NCBI RefSeq assembly: GCF_009755725.1
Contig: NZ_CP046619.1
Span: forward strand, 1,426,001-1,490,000
Source of the DNA: Diaminobutyricimonas sp. LJ205
GTDB lineage: Bacteria > Actinomycetota > Actinomycetes > Actinomycetales > Microbacteriaceae
Direction: 5' to 3'
Length of the DNA stretch: 64,000 nucleotides
Part shown: one piece after another, positions 22,697 to 31,453 of the stretch
How the letters are laid out: every line of letters begins with the position of its first letter
Position numbering within the stretch: position 1 is the first letter of the stretch
Translations under genes and position numbers: made by a program
The notes under the pieces: generated by a model
What the model saw: the letters and a program-made list of their open reading frames with translations, nothing else
Told to the model about the DNA's origin: nothing
The model's database searches: none

Positions 22697-24790
22697 CTAG
22701 AGGGCTGCCAGCGTTTCCTTGGCGGCCGAGACGACAGCCTCGGTGGTGATGCCGAACTTGCTGAACAGGGTCTTGTAGTCGGCGGAAGCACCGAAGTGCT
22801 CAATCGACACGCTACGCCCGGCGTCGCCGACGTACCGCTGCCAGGTCAGATCGAGACCGGCCTCGACCGAGACGCGAGCGGTGACCGACTTCGGCAGGAC
22901 CGACTCCTTGTATTCGGGGGTCTGCTCCTCGAACCACTCGACGGAGGGCATCGACACGACGCGCGCGTTCACGCCATCGGCCTTGAGTGCCTCGCGGGCG
23001 TTGACCGCGAGCTGCACCTCGGAGCCGGTGGCGATCAGGATCACGTCCGGGGTGCCGTTCGGCGCCTCAGCCAGCACGTAGCCGCCCTTGGCGACGTTCT
23101 TCGCCGAGGCGAACACGTCACCGGATGCGTCGCCGTCGCCGCGCTCGAACACCGGGATGTTCTGACGGGTCAGGGCGATGCCAGCGGGGCCTTCACGACG
23201 CTCGAGGATCGTCTTCCAAGCCCAGGCCACCTCGTTGGCGTCGCCGGGGCGGACGATGTCCAGACCGGGGATGGCGCGCAGGGTGGCGAGCTGCTCGATC
23301 GGCTGGTGGGTCGGGCCGTCCTCGCCGAGCGCGACGGAGTCGTGCGTCCAGACGAAGATCGACGGCGACTTCATGAGCGCGGCCAGACGCACCGCGGGGC
23401 GCATGTAGTCGCTGAAGATCAGGAAGGTGCCGCCGAACGCGCGCGTCTTGCCGTGCAGGACGATGCCGTTCAGGATGGCGCCCATCGCGTGCTCGCGGAT
23501 GCCGAAGTGCAGCACGCGGCCGTACTTGTCGCCCTTCCACGCGGCGGTGGAGTACTGCTCGGGCACGAACGACTTCGCACCTTCGATAGTGGTGTTGTTC
23601 GACTCGGCGAGATCGGCGGAGCCGCCCCACAGTTCGGGGATGACCGGGCCGAGTGCGTTGAGTACCTTGCCGGATGCGGCGCGGGTGGAGACATCCTTAC
23701 CCGCTTCGAACACGGGCAGTGCCGCCTCGACGCCTTCGGGCAGTTCGCCGGTCTCGAGCCGGTCGAGCAGCTGCTTCCGCTCCGGGTTGGCGGCGGCCCA
23801 GGCGTCGAAGCCCTTCTGCCACTCGGCGCGCTTCTCGGCGCCGCGCTCGACGGCCTTGCGGGTGTGCGCGATGACCTCATCGGAGACGACGAAGTTCTTC
23901 GCGGGGTCGAAGCCGAGCACCTCCTTGACGGCGGCGAGCTCGTCGGCGCCCAGGGCGGATCCGTGGATCTTGCCGGTGTTCTGCTTCTTCGGGCTGGGCC
24001 AGCCGATGATGGTCTTCAGGATGATCAGGCTCGGCTTCGTGGTCTCGGCCTTGGCCGCCTCGATCGCGTCGTGGAGGGCGTGGATGTCCTCGACGTACTC
24101 GCCGGTCTTCTTCCAGTCGACGACCTGGACCTGCCAACCGTAGGAGTCGTAGCGCTTGGCGACGTCCTCGGTGAAGGCGATGTTGGTGTCATCCTCGATC
24201 GAGATCTGGTTGGAGTCGTAGATCGCGATCAGGTTGCCGAGGTGCTGGTGGCCGGCGAGCGAACCGGCTTCGCTGGTGACGCCCTCCTGCAGGTCGCCGT
24301 CACCGGCGATGACGTAGATGTGGTGGTCGAACGGGCTGGTGCCCTCGGCGGCCTCCGGGTCGAGCAGTCCGCGCTCGTAGCGGGCGGCGTAGGCGAAGCC
24401 GACGGCCGACGCGAGGCCCTGTCCGAGCGGGCCGGTGGTGATCTCGACACCGTCGGTGTGGCCGTACTCGGGGTGACCGGGAGTCTTCGAACCCCAGGTG
24501 CGCAGGTGCTTGAGGTCGTCGAGCTCGAGTCCATACCCACCGAGGTAGAGCTGCACATACTGCGTGAGCGAGCTGTGGCCGGCGGACAGGATGAACCGGT
24601 CGCGTCCCAGCCAGTGCTGGTCGGCCGGGTCGTGGCGCATGACCTTCTGGAAGAGCAGGTACGCAGCGGGAGCGAGGCTCATGGCCGTTCCCGGGTGCCC
24701 GTTTCCGACCTTTTCAACGGCGTCTGCCGCGAGGAGTCGTGCGGTGTCTACTGCCTTGCTGTCAATGGAATCCCATTGGAATGCTGCCAC
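22697..24790 (-). CDS. tkt: transketolase
   Basis: Thiamine-diphosphate enzyme moving two-carbon units in the pentose phosphate pathway. 697 residues with a GTG start. The N-terminal cofactor-binding domain shows [13 protein letters not shown] (about 30) and [13 protein letters not shown] (about 162), then the pyrimidine domain with [15 protein letters not shown] (about 425) and [19 protein letters not shown] (about 475). It is the first gene of the minus-strand pathway block and diverges from ctaB. Confidence 0.97.
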   Translation of the reverse strand: MAAFQWDSIDSKAVDTARLLAADAVEKVGNGHPGTAMSLAPAAYLLFQKVMRHDPADQHWLGRDRFILSAGHSSLTQYVQLYLGGYGLELDDLKHLRTWGSKTPGHPEYGHTDGVEITTGPLGQGLASAVGFAYAARYERGLLDPEAAEGTSPFDHHIYVIAGDGDLQEGVTSEAGSLAGHQHLGNLIAIYDSNQISIEDDTNIAFTEDVAKRYDSYGWQVQVVDWKKTGEYVEDIHALHDAIEAAKAETTKPSLIILKTIIGWPSPKKQNTGKIHGSALGADELAAVKEVLGFDPAKNFVVSDEVIAHTRKAVERGAEKRAEWQKGFDAWAAANPERKQLLDRLETGELPEGVEAALPVFEAGKDVSTRAASGKVLNALGPVIPELWGGSADLAESNNTTIEGAKSFVPEQYSTAAWKGDKYGRVLHFGIREHAMGAILNGIVLHGKTRAFGGTFLIFSDYMRPAVRLAALMKSPSIFVWTHDSVALGEDGPTHQPIEQLATLRAIPGLDIVRPGDANEVAWAWKTILERREGPAGIALTRQNIPVFERGDGDASGDVFASAKNVAKGGYVLAEAPNGTPDVILIATGSEVQLAVNAREALKADGVNARVVSMPSVEWFEEQTPEYKESVLPKSVTARVSVEAGLDLTWQRYVGDAGRSVSIEHFGASADYKTLFSKFGITTEAVVSAAKETLAAL

Positions 24791-25049
24791 TTGACTGTGA
24801 CCCTTTCGTTGCGGCGTGGGGGGAACACGCTCGGGAATTACCGCCTGCCGCAGGCATCGTTGGCTGGGAGACGGCCGTCCCGATCAAGAACTCGGGAGCT
24901 TGCGCCATCTCCGGCAAGCACCCCCAAGTATAGGGAACCGGCTGCTGATGACGACGAATGAGGTTCTGAGCGGCGCTGAGCGGCACGGCGGCTCGTGATG
25001 ACTGATCGACTAGACTTGCGACTTGATTCTTAGGCACTTACGAGGAGCG
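24791..25049. promoter_or_regulatory. divergent control region of tkt and ctaB
   Basis: This 259-bp spacer holds TATACT on the minus strand (24932 to 24927), which would give the tkt block a leader of about 130 nt, and TAGACT on the plus strand (25011-25016) for ctaB, whose ATG follows GAGGAG. A small GCCTG-CCG-CAGGC hairpin lies in the tkt leader. No small coding gene is convincing. Confidence 0.4.
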
Positions 25050-25970
25050 ATGAACGTAGCCGTAGCCCACCCTGTCGACGATCGTCGTATCGGATTCCGG
25101 CGCACCCTCAAGGCCTATATCTCCCTGACCAAGCCGCGTGTCACCGAGTTGCTGCTGGTGACGACGGCTCCGGTGATGATCCTGGCCCAGGGCGGCATCC
25201 CGAACCTGTGGTTGCTGGTCGCCACCCTCATCGGTGGTTCGATGAGCGCCGGTGCAGCGAGCGCGTTCAACTGTTACATCGACCGCGATATCGACCGGCT
25301 GATGCACCGCACCGAGAATCGTCCGCTGGTGACGGGGGAGATCTCCGACCGGTCGGCGCTGATCTTCGCCTGGGTGCTCACCGTGGTCTCGACCGTGTGG
25401 CTGCTGGTGTTCACCAACTGGCTGGCCGCGAGCCTGTCGGTCGCCGCGATCTTCTTCTACGTGGTGGTCTACACGCTGATTCTCAAGCGCCGCACCGAGC
25501 AGAACATCGTCTGGGGCGGAATTGCCGGATGTTTCCCGGTGATGATCGGCTGGGCCGCCGTCACCGAGTCGGTCAGCTGGGAAGCGCTCATCCTGTTCAT
25601 GGTGGTGTTCCTGTGGACACCGCCGCACTACTGGCCGCTGTCGATGAAGTACCGCGACGACTACGAGAACGCCGGCGTGCCGATGCTCGCCGTCGTGCGC
25701 GGTCGCGCCGAGGTCGGCCTGCAGACGATCCTGTACGCGTGGGCCACGGTGGTCTGCTCGCTGCTGCTGATCCCGGTCGCGCCGATGGGGCTCGTGTACT
25801 CGGGCGTGGCGCTGATCTCGGGCGGCTGGTTCATCTACGAGACCCACCGCCTGTACGGGCAGGCAATCCGGGGCGAGAAGATGCAGCCGATGCTGGTCTT
25901 CCGCGCGAGCATCACCTACCTGACGCTGCTGTTCCTGGCGGTCGCGGTCGACCCGCTGCTGCCGTTCTAG
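25050..25970 (+). CDS. ctaB: protoheme IX farnesyltransferase (heme O synthase)
   Basis: Membrane prenyltransferase that adds a farnesyl group to heme b, giving heme O for cytochrome oxidase. The ATG at 25050 follows GAGGAG and is preferred to an upstream TTG. 306 residues with about nine membrane helices; the aspartate-rich substrate motif [19 protein letters not shown]-like stretch lies at about 73-90, and the second conserved loop [20 protein letters not shown] at about 195-214. It faces ctaA convergently, and SURF1 lies 7 kb away. Confidence 0.96.
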   Translation: MNVAVAHPVDDRRIGFRRTLKAYISLTKPRVTELLLVTTAPVMILAQGGIPNLWLLVATLIGGSMSAGAASAFNCYIDRDIDRLMHRTENRPLVTGEISDRSALIFAWVLTVVSTVWLLVFTNWLAASLSVAAIFFYVVVYTLILKRRTEQNIVWGGIAGCFPVMIGWAAVTESVSWEALILFMVVFLWTPPHYWPLSMKYRDDYENAGVPMLAVVRGRAEVGLQTILYAWATVVCSLLLIPVAPMGLVYSGVALISGGWFIYETHRLYGQAIRGEKMQPMLVFRASITYLTLLFLAVAVDPLLPF

Positions 25971-25975
25971 ACCCA

Positions 25976-26044
25976 GCACTCCGCCCCCCACTTCGGAGTG
26001 CAGTAGTGCCAATTTGCTGTGTCACTTCAGAGTGACATTGCAAA
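25976..26044. terminator. two hairpins between convergent ctaB and ctaA
   Basis: An 8-bp stem GCACTCCG / CGGAGTGC (25976-25983, 25994-26001) directly follows ctaB. A second, longer hairpin (26013-26044) pairs TTTGC with GCAAA and TGTCACT with AGTGACA around a TCAG loop. Both fit transcription termination between convergent genes. Confidence 0.6.
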
Positions 26045-26118
26045 AACGGAGGGTCGTCGTCCTGGATGCCAAATCCCGCCTTGCTGGTCGAGTCGGGACG
26101 GGCCGGCAACCTGAGTAG

Positions 26119-27042
26119 TTACGCGACCGGACGCTTCTGCGCGAGCAGCACCACGGTCATCACGGCTGCGAGCAGGGCAGCGAGCACCATGTGCACGCCC
26201 ACTGCGAGTTCGGGCAGGCCATTGCGGGCCTGGTAGATGCCGACGGCGACCTGCACCAGTTCGACCACGAGCAGCCCGATCGTCCACGACCGAAGCCGCG
26301 GCATCCGCCATGCCCCGATTATCAGCACGATCGTGAGCGCGAACAGCGCGTAGGCCGGCCATGCGTGGATGTGCTGCAGAAGCTCGGCGTTGAACCCGTT
26401 GCGCCCCGCCGCGGCGTCGCCCGAGTGCGGACCCGCGCCGGTCGTCAGCACGCCGAACGCGATGGTCACCGCAAGCAGCAGCGTCGAAACGTGCGAAACA
26501 ATCGCATACCAGCGCGGCACTATCCGCTCGCGACGGCCAGCGGGGGAGTACACCCGATAGACCAGAGCCGCAGCCACGCAGACCAGGCCGAGCGACACGA
26601 CGTAGTGGAAGCCGACGATCACCGGGTTCAGCCCGGTCCAGACGGTCACGCCGCCGACGATCGCCTGCGCGAGGATGCCGCCGAGCAGCACGATCGCGAG
26701 GCTGAACAGATCACGACGCTCAGCCCGGATGCGCCAGAGCAGCACGAGCATGATCACGGCGACGATACTGAGCACCCCGGTCATGGTGCGGTTGCCGAAC
26801 TCGATGACGCCGTGAATGCCCATCTCCGCCGTCGGGATCAGGGAATCCGGCGTGCAGGTCGGCCACGTCGGGCAGCCGAGCCCGGAGCCGGTGAGGCGAA
26901 CCGCGCCACCGGTGCCGATGATCGCCAGCTCGGTGAAGAACGACAACCAGGCGAAGACTTTGATCCGCCGATCGATCGCCTCAGGCAGCCAGGTGTAGAA
27001 GCGATTCCGGCGAACCGGGGCAGCAGTGGGGGAGCTCGTCAA
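26119..27042 (-). CDS. ctaA: heme A synthase (COX15/CtaA)
   Basis: Membrane enzyme oxidising the C8 methyl of heme O to give heme A. 307 residues, about eight membrane helices. Diagnostic motifs are TGGAVRLTGSGLGCPTWPTC (about 44-63; paired cysteines), HGVIEFGNR (heme ligand His and the catalytic Glu, about 76-84), a second His in VGFHYVVSLG, and QHIHAWPAYA and GVHMVLA in the C-terminal half. The start is a TTG, with AAGGA upstream. The function pairs with convergent ctaB. Confidence 0.94.
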   Translation of the reverse strand: MTSSPTAAPVRRNRFYTWLPEAIDRRIKVFAWLSFFTELAIIGTGGAVRLTGSGLGCPTWPTCTPDSLIPTAEMGIHGVIEFGNRTMTGVLSIVAVIMLVLLWRIRAERRDLFSLAIVLLGGILAQAIVGGVTVWTGLNPVIVGFHYVVSLGLVCVAAALVYRVYSPAGRRERIVPRWYAIVSHVSTLLLAVTIAFGVLTTGAGPHSGDAAAGRNGFNAELLQHIHAWPAYALFALTIVLIIGAWRMPRLRSWTIGLLVVELVQVAVGIYQARNGLPELAVGVHMVLAALLAAVMTVVLLAQKRPVA

Positions 27043-27277
27043 GGGGATTCTCGTCCTTCGTTACTTTTCAGGTGACTCCCTGTAGAATTGACAGGTTCTA
27101 CGAACAGCCATGCCGGGAAGTCAGTGTTGACGACGGGGTCACCGCTCCCCGTGTCCTGGATCAGTCTAAGCAGCCACTAATTGTGCGTTCGCGTTGATCC
27201 GCTTCCCGCTGTGCTGAAGCCGTAAGGAATGCTGAACCAGCCACACTGGTTAGGTCCAGTAGGAAATGAGGTAGCCC
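27043..27277. promoter_or_regulatory. divergent control region of ctaA and the suf operon
   Basis: This 235-bp spacer carries a GTAGAA-N8-TTCTAC dyad (27082-27101) closer to ctaA and an AACCAG-N5-CTGGTT dyad (27235-27251) 26 bp ahead of the sufB ATG. sufB has GAGGT as Shine-Dalgarno. Neither dyad can be assigned to a known regulator by eye; no sufR-like gene is next to the operon. Confidence 0.35.
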
Positions 27278-28697
27278 ATGTCAGACGTCCTGATCGACCG
27301 ACCCGAGCTTGAAGGCCTTGGCCAGTACGAGTTCGGCTGGTCCGACCCCGACGCCGCGGGCGCATCCGCGCGGCGTGGCCTCTCAGAAGAGGTGGTCACC
27401 GATATCTCTCGTCTCAAGGACGAGCCCGAGTGGATGCTCAAGAACCGACTCAAGGCACTCAAGCTGTTCGGCATGAAGCCCATGCCGAACTGGGGTGCTG
27501 ACCTCTCGGGCATTGACTTCGACAACATCAAGTACTTCGTGCGCTCCACCGAACGTCAGGCAGCCACTTGGGAAGAGCTGCCCGAAGACATCAAGAACAC
27601 CTACGAGAAGCTCGGCATCCCCGAGGCTGAGCGTCAGCGCCTGGTCGCCGGCGTCGCCGCGCAGTACGAGTCCGAGGTCGTCTACCACCAGATCAACGAA
27701 GAGCTCGAAGCTCAGGGCGTGATCTTCATGGACACCGACACGGCGCTGCGTGAGCACCCCGAGTTCTTCGAGGAGTACTTCGGCACCGTCATCCCGTCCG
27801 GCGACAACAAGTTCGCCGCACTGAACTCGTCCGTCTGGTCAGGCGGGTCCTTCGTCTACGTGCCGCCGGGCGTGCACGTCTCGATCCCGCTGCAGGCTTA
27901 CTTCCGGATCAACACCGAGAACATGGGCCAGTTCGAGCGCACGCTGATCATTGCCGACGAGGGCAGCTACGTGCACTACATCGAGGGCTGCACCGCCCCG
28001 ATCTACAAGTCCGACTCGCTGCACTCGGCCGTGGTCGAGATCATCGTGAAGAAGAACGCTCGCGTTCGCTACACGACGATCCAGAACTGGTCGAACAACG
28101 TCTACAACCTGGTCACCAAGCGTGCGATCGCCCACGAGGGTGCCACCATGGAGTGGATCGACGGCAACATCGGTTCCAAGGTGACCATGAAGTACCCGTC
28201 GATCTACCTGATGGGTGAGCACGCCAAGGGTGAGACCCTGTCGGTCGCCTTCGCCGGCCCCGGTCAGCATCAGGATGCCGGCGCCAAGATGATCCACATG
28301 GCACCGCACACCACGTCATCGATCGTCTCCAAGTCGATCGCCCGTGGCGGTGGTCGCGCCGGCTACCGCGGCGAAGTGCGGGTGGATGCGAACGCGCATC
28401 ACTCCGCGAACACGGTTCGCTGTGACGCGCTGCTGGTGGATACCATCTCGCGCTCCGACACCTACCCGGCTATCGACATCCGCGTCGACGATGTGCAGCT
28501 CGGCCACGAGGCGACCGTGTCGCGCGTGAGCGAGGAACAGCTGTTCTACCTGCAGTCCCCGCGGCATGCCCGAAGACGAAGCCATGGCCATGATCGTGCG
28601 CGGGTTCATCGAGCCCATCGCGCGCGAACTGCCCATGGAATACGCGCTTGAACTCAACAAGCTCATCGAGATGAGCATGGAAGGATCCGTCGGCTAA
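27278..28697 (+). pseudogene. sufB: Fe-S cluster assembly protein SufB, interrupted by a 1-base insertion
   Basis: Scaffold subunit of the SufBCD complex on which Fe-S clusters are built. The first 427 codons read through the conserved core ([50 protein letters not shown]). At 28556-28560 the run TCCCC has one C too many: after LFYLQS the frame becomes nonsense, while the +1 frame continues with the expected [19 protein letters not shown] and ends at the TAA 28695-28697, directly before sufD. Corrected length is 472 residues, normal for SufB. Because this is normally the only Fe-S assembly system in Actinobacteria, a sequencing or assembly error is more likely than a true null. Confidence 0.9.
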
Positions 28698-29881
28698 ATG
28701 TCGGAAGCTAGCACGCTCACTCCTGAACAGCACGGACTGAAAGAACACAGCCACAGCTTTGCGGATGTCCCGGTCCAGACTCGTTCGGAGCGGTTCTCCT
28801 CTGTCAACCATGCCGACTTCCCGGCCGTCACCGGCCGCGAGGCGGAATGGAAGCTCACCCCGGTGGACCTCGTCCGTCCGCTGATCGACGACCAGCTCGA
28901 CGGCAGCCCCTACCAGGTGGAACACCCCGAGACATCCGGTGTGTCACCGTCGAATGGATCGACCGCACCGACGCGCGCATCGGCCTGGCCGGCGCCGCCG
29001 AGGAACGCGCCGCCGCAAACGCGTGGTCCTCGTTCGAGAAGTCGCTCGCGATCACCGTTACCTCGGAGGAGGGCGCCACCGTCACCCTCAAGCGCTCCGC
29101 ACTCGGCGACACCCTGCGCGCTGCGCACACCGTGATCACCGCGAAGGCGAACAGCACCGGCACGGTCGTTCTGCTGTCGACCGGCGACGCCCGCCTGTCC
29201 GAGAACGTCGAGGTGGTCGTCGAGGATGGCGCCCGCCTCACCGTCGTCTCGGTGCAGGAGTGGGATGACAACGCCCTGCACCTGGCCAGCCACTTCGCGC
29301 GCATCGGCCGCGACGGCACACTCAAGCACATCGTCGTCTCGCTCGGCGGCAAGGTGGTTCGGGTCAACCCGTCCGCGCACCTTGCGGAGCAGGGAGCCGA
29401 CGGCGAGCTCTTCGGCGTGTACTTCGCCGACGCCGGCCAGCACCTCGAGCAGCGCGTCTACGTCAACCACGACGCACCGAACACGCGCAGCCGGGTCAAC
29501 TACAAGGGCGCACTGAACGGTGAAGGCGCCCGTACCGTCTGGGTCGGTGACGTGCTCATCGGCCGCGACGCCCCCGGCACCGACAGCTACGAGCAGAACC
29601 GCAACCTCGTGCTCAGCGACGGCACCCGCGCCGACTCGATCCCGAACCTTGAGATCGAGACCGGCGACATCGCCGGCGCCGGCCACGCCAGCGCGACCGG
29701 TCGTTTCGACGACGAGCACCTGTTCTACCTGCGCGCCCGCGGCATCACCGAGGACGAAGCGCGACGGTTGGTCGTGCTCGGCTTCCTCTCCGAGATCGTG
29801 CAGAAGATCGGCGAACCCACGCTCGAGGCTCGCCTGCAGACGGCACTGGAGGCGGAACTCGCCCGGGTAGGGGCTGAGTAA
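28698..29881 (+). pseudogene. sufD: Fe-S cluster assembly protein SufD, interrupted by a 2-base insertion
   Basis: Partner of SufB in the SufBCD scaffold. The ATG immediately follows the sufB TAA. The frame MSEASTLTPEQHGLKEH to PYQVEHPETSG is good, but at 28939-28945 GGTGTGTC has one GT unit too many: removing it gives GVTVEWIDRTDARIG and an unbroken 393-residue protein ending EAELARVGAE. The C-terminal half has YVNHDAPNTRS, RTVWVGDVLIGRDAPGTDSYEQNRNLVLSDG, and LFYLRARGITEDEARRLVV as in SufD. As with sufB, an artefact is the likeliest reason, but the break is what the sequence shows. Confidence 0.9.
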
Positions 29882-30213
29882 TGGCAGCATCCCGAGCCTG
29901 CTCCGTCGAGGAGATCGCCGTCGGCGCTGCCAAACGCGTCGTCATCGACGGCGTGCCGATCGCGGTGGTCAAGGACTCCGCGGGCGACATCCACGCCATC
30001 GGCGACACCTGCACCCACGGTGACATCTCGCTGTCGGAGGGCTTCGTCGAGGACGACACCCTCGAATGCTGGGCCCACGGCTCCCGCTTCTCGCTGACCA
30101 CCGGTCGGCCGCTCACCCTTCCGGCCTTCGAGCCGGTCCCGGTCTACGTCGTGACCGTCACGGACGGCGACGTCTACATCGATCCCAGCGACACGGTCGC
30201 TGCCGACGCATAG
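29881..30213 (+). CDS. Rieske-type [2Fe-2S] ferredoxin in the suf operon
   Basis: A 110-residue protein with one Rieske cluster motif, CTHGDISL (Cys-X-His, about residues 41-43) and CWAHGSRF (Cys-X2-His, about 61-64). It looks like ferredoxin subunits of non-heme iron dioxygenases, but here it lies between sufD and sufC, where such proteins are often found in Actinobacteria; a role as electron donor in cluster assembly is an inference. The ATG overlaps the last base of the sufD stop. Confidence 0.87.
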   Translation: MAASRACSVEEIAVGAAKRVVIDGVPIAVVKDSAGDIHAIGDTCTHGDISLSEGFVEDDTLECWAHGSRFSLTTGRPLTLPAFEPVPVYVVTVTDGDVYIDPSDTVAADA

Positions 30214-30227
30214 GAATCAACGAAAAC

Positions 30228-30992
30228 ATGTCTGTACTTGAAATCAAGGGCCTCCAGGTCACCATCGACTCCGACCAGGGCACCAAGGAGATCCTGAAGG
30301 GCGTCGACCTCACCATCCGTGAGGGCGAGATCCACGCGATCATGGGCCCCAACGGGTCCGGCAAGTCGACGCTCGCCTACACGATCGCCGGACACCCGCG
30401 CTACAACGTCACCGGCGGAACCATCACGCTTGATGGCAAGGACGTGCTCGCGATGAGCATCGACGAGCGCGCCCGCGCCGGCCTTTTCCTGGCCATGCAG
30501 TACCCGGTGGAGATCCCCGGCGTCACGGTCGACAACTTCCTGCGCACCGCGAAGACCGCGCTCGACGGCGAAGCCCCGGCGCTGCGCCCGTGGCTGAAGG
30601 AAGTCCGTACGTCGATGGGCAACCTGCGGATGGACTCCGCGTTCGCGGCCCGCAACGTCAACGAGGGCTTCTCGGGCGGCGAGAAGAAGCGCCACGAGAT
30701 CCTGCAGCTCGAGCTGCTAAAGCCGAAGTTCGCGGTGCTCGACGAGACCGATTCCGGCCTCGACGTCGATGCGCTGAAGGTCGTCTCCGAGGGTGTCAAC
30801 CGCGCCATGGAGAACACCGGCCTCGGCATCATGCTGATCACCCACTACACGCGAATCCTGCGCTACATCAAGCCGGACTTCGTGCACGTGTTCGTCGACG
30901 GCAAGGTCGCTGAGGAAGGTGGCCCCGAGCTGGCCGAGCGCCTCGAGAACGAGGGCTACGATCGCTACCTCAACGCGTCGAGCGTAGGCTAA
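30228..30992 (+). CDS. sufC: Fe-S cluster assembly ATPase SufC
   Basis: ABC-type ATPase that drives SufBCD conformational change. 254 residues. Walker A GPNGSGKST (about 40-48), the SufC-type signature FSGGEKKRHEILQ (about 149) and Walker B FAVLDETDSGLD (about 169), followed by THY in place of the H-loop as usual in SufC. The ATG at 30228 is 14 bp after the Rieske gene; sufT follows after 4 bp. Confidence 0.97.
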   Translation: MSVLEIKGLQVTIDSDQGTKEILKGVDLTIREGEIHAIMGPNGSGKSTLAYTIAGHPRYNVTGGTITLDGKDVLAMSIDERARAGLFLAMQYPVEIPGVTVDNFLRTAKTALDGEAPALRPWLKEVRTSMGNLRMDSAFAARNVNEGFSGGEKKRHEILQLELLKPKFAVLDETDSGLDVDALKVVSEGVNRAMENTGLGIMLITHYTRILRYIKPDFVHVFVDGKVAEEGGPELAERLENEGYDRYLNASSVG

Positions 30993-30996
30993 CCAT

Positions 30997-31326
30997 ATGG
31001 CTACGGCACTGGCACCGGCGCTCTTCGACCAGGTCGAAGAGGCGCTGAAAGACGTAATGGATCCCGAACTCGGGGTGAACGTCGTCGACCTCGGCCTGAT
31101 CTATGACCTGACCTGGGACGACGAGAACGACGCCCTGATCATCAGCATGACGCTCACCTCGGCTGGCTGCCCGCTCACCGACGTGCTCGAGGAGCAGACG
31201 GGGCAGTCGCTGGACGGCATCGTCGAGCGATTCCGCATCAACTGGGTGTGGATGCCGCCGTGGGGTCCGGAACGGATTACCGACGATGGCCGCGACATGA
31301 TGCGAGCCCTCGGCTTCAGTATCTGA
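30997..31326 (+). CDS. sufT: SufT-like MIP18/DUF59 Fe-S assembly factor
   Basis: A 109-residue DUF59 protein; members help mature Fe-S proteins. The motif DPELGVNVVDLGLIYDL (about 22-38) and the cysteine in TSAGCPLTDVLEEQ (about 56) are the conserved features. It ends the suf operon. The cysteine desulfurase SufS and the SufU carrier, usually between sufC and sufT, are not here and must be encoded elsewhere. Confidence 0.88.
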   Translation: MATALAPALFDQVEEALKDVMDPELGVNVVDLGLIYDLTWDDENDALIISMTLTSAGCPLTDVLEEQTGQSLDGIVERFRINWVWMPPWGPERITDDGRDMMRALGFSI

Positions 31327-31336
31327 CTGGGCCCGT

Positions 31337-31376
31337 CACCCCGCGTCCCGCCGATGGATGGACGCGGGGTGTTCTA
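31337..31376 (+). terminator. terminator of the suf operon
   Basis: A perfect 12-bp stem CACCCCGCGTCC / GGACGCGGGGTG (31337-31348, 31360-31371) is followed by TTCTAT, 10 nt after sufT. Confidence 0.75.
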
Positions 31377-31453
31377 TGAGCCGAACTGAACTGTTCGGCT
31401 GATTCCGAAGCAACCGCACGCCCGCGCGTGCGAACAAGAAATGGACGCCGACT

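Noticed and set aside
22796-24961. Long plus-strand open frame over tkt
   Set aside because: Antisense shadow of transketolase, whose motifs are complete on the minus strand.
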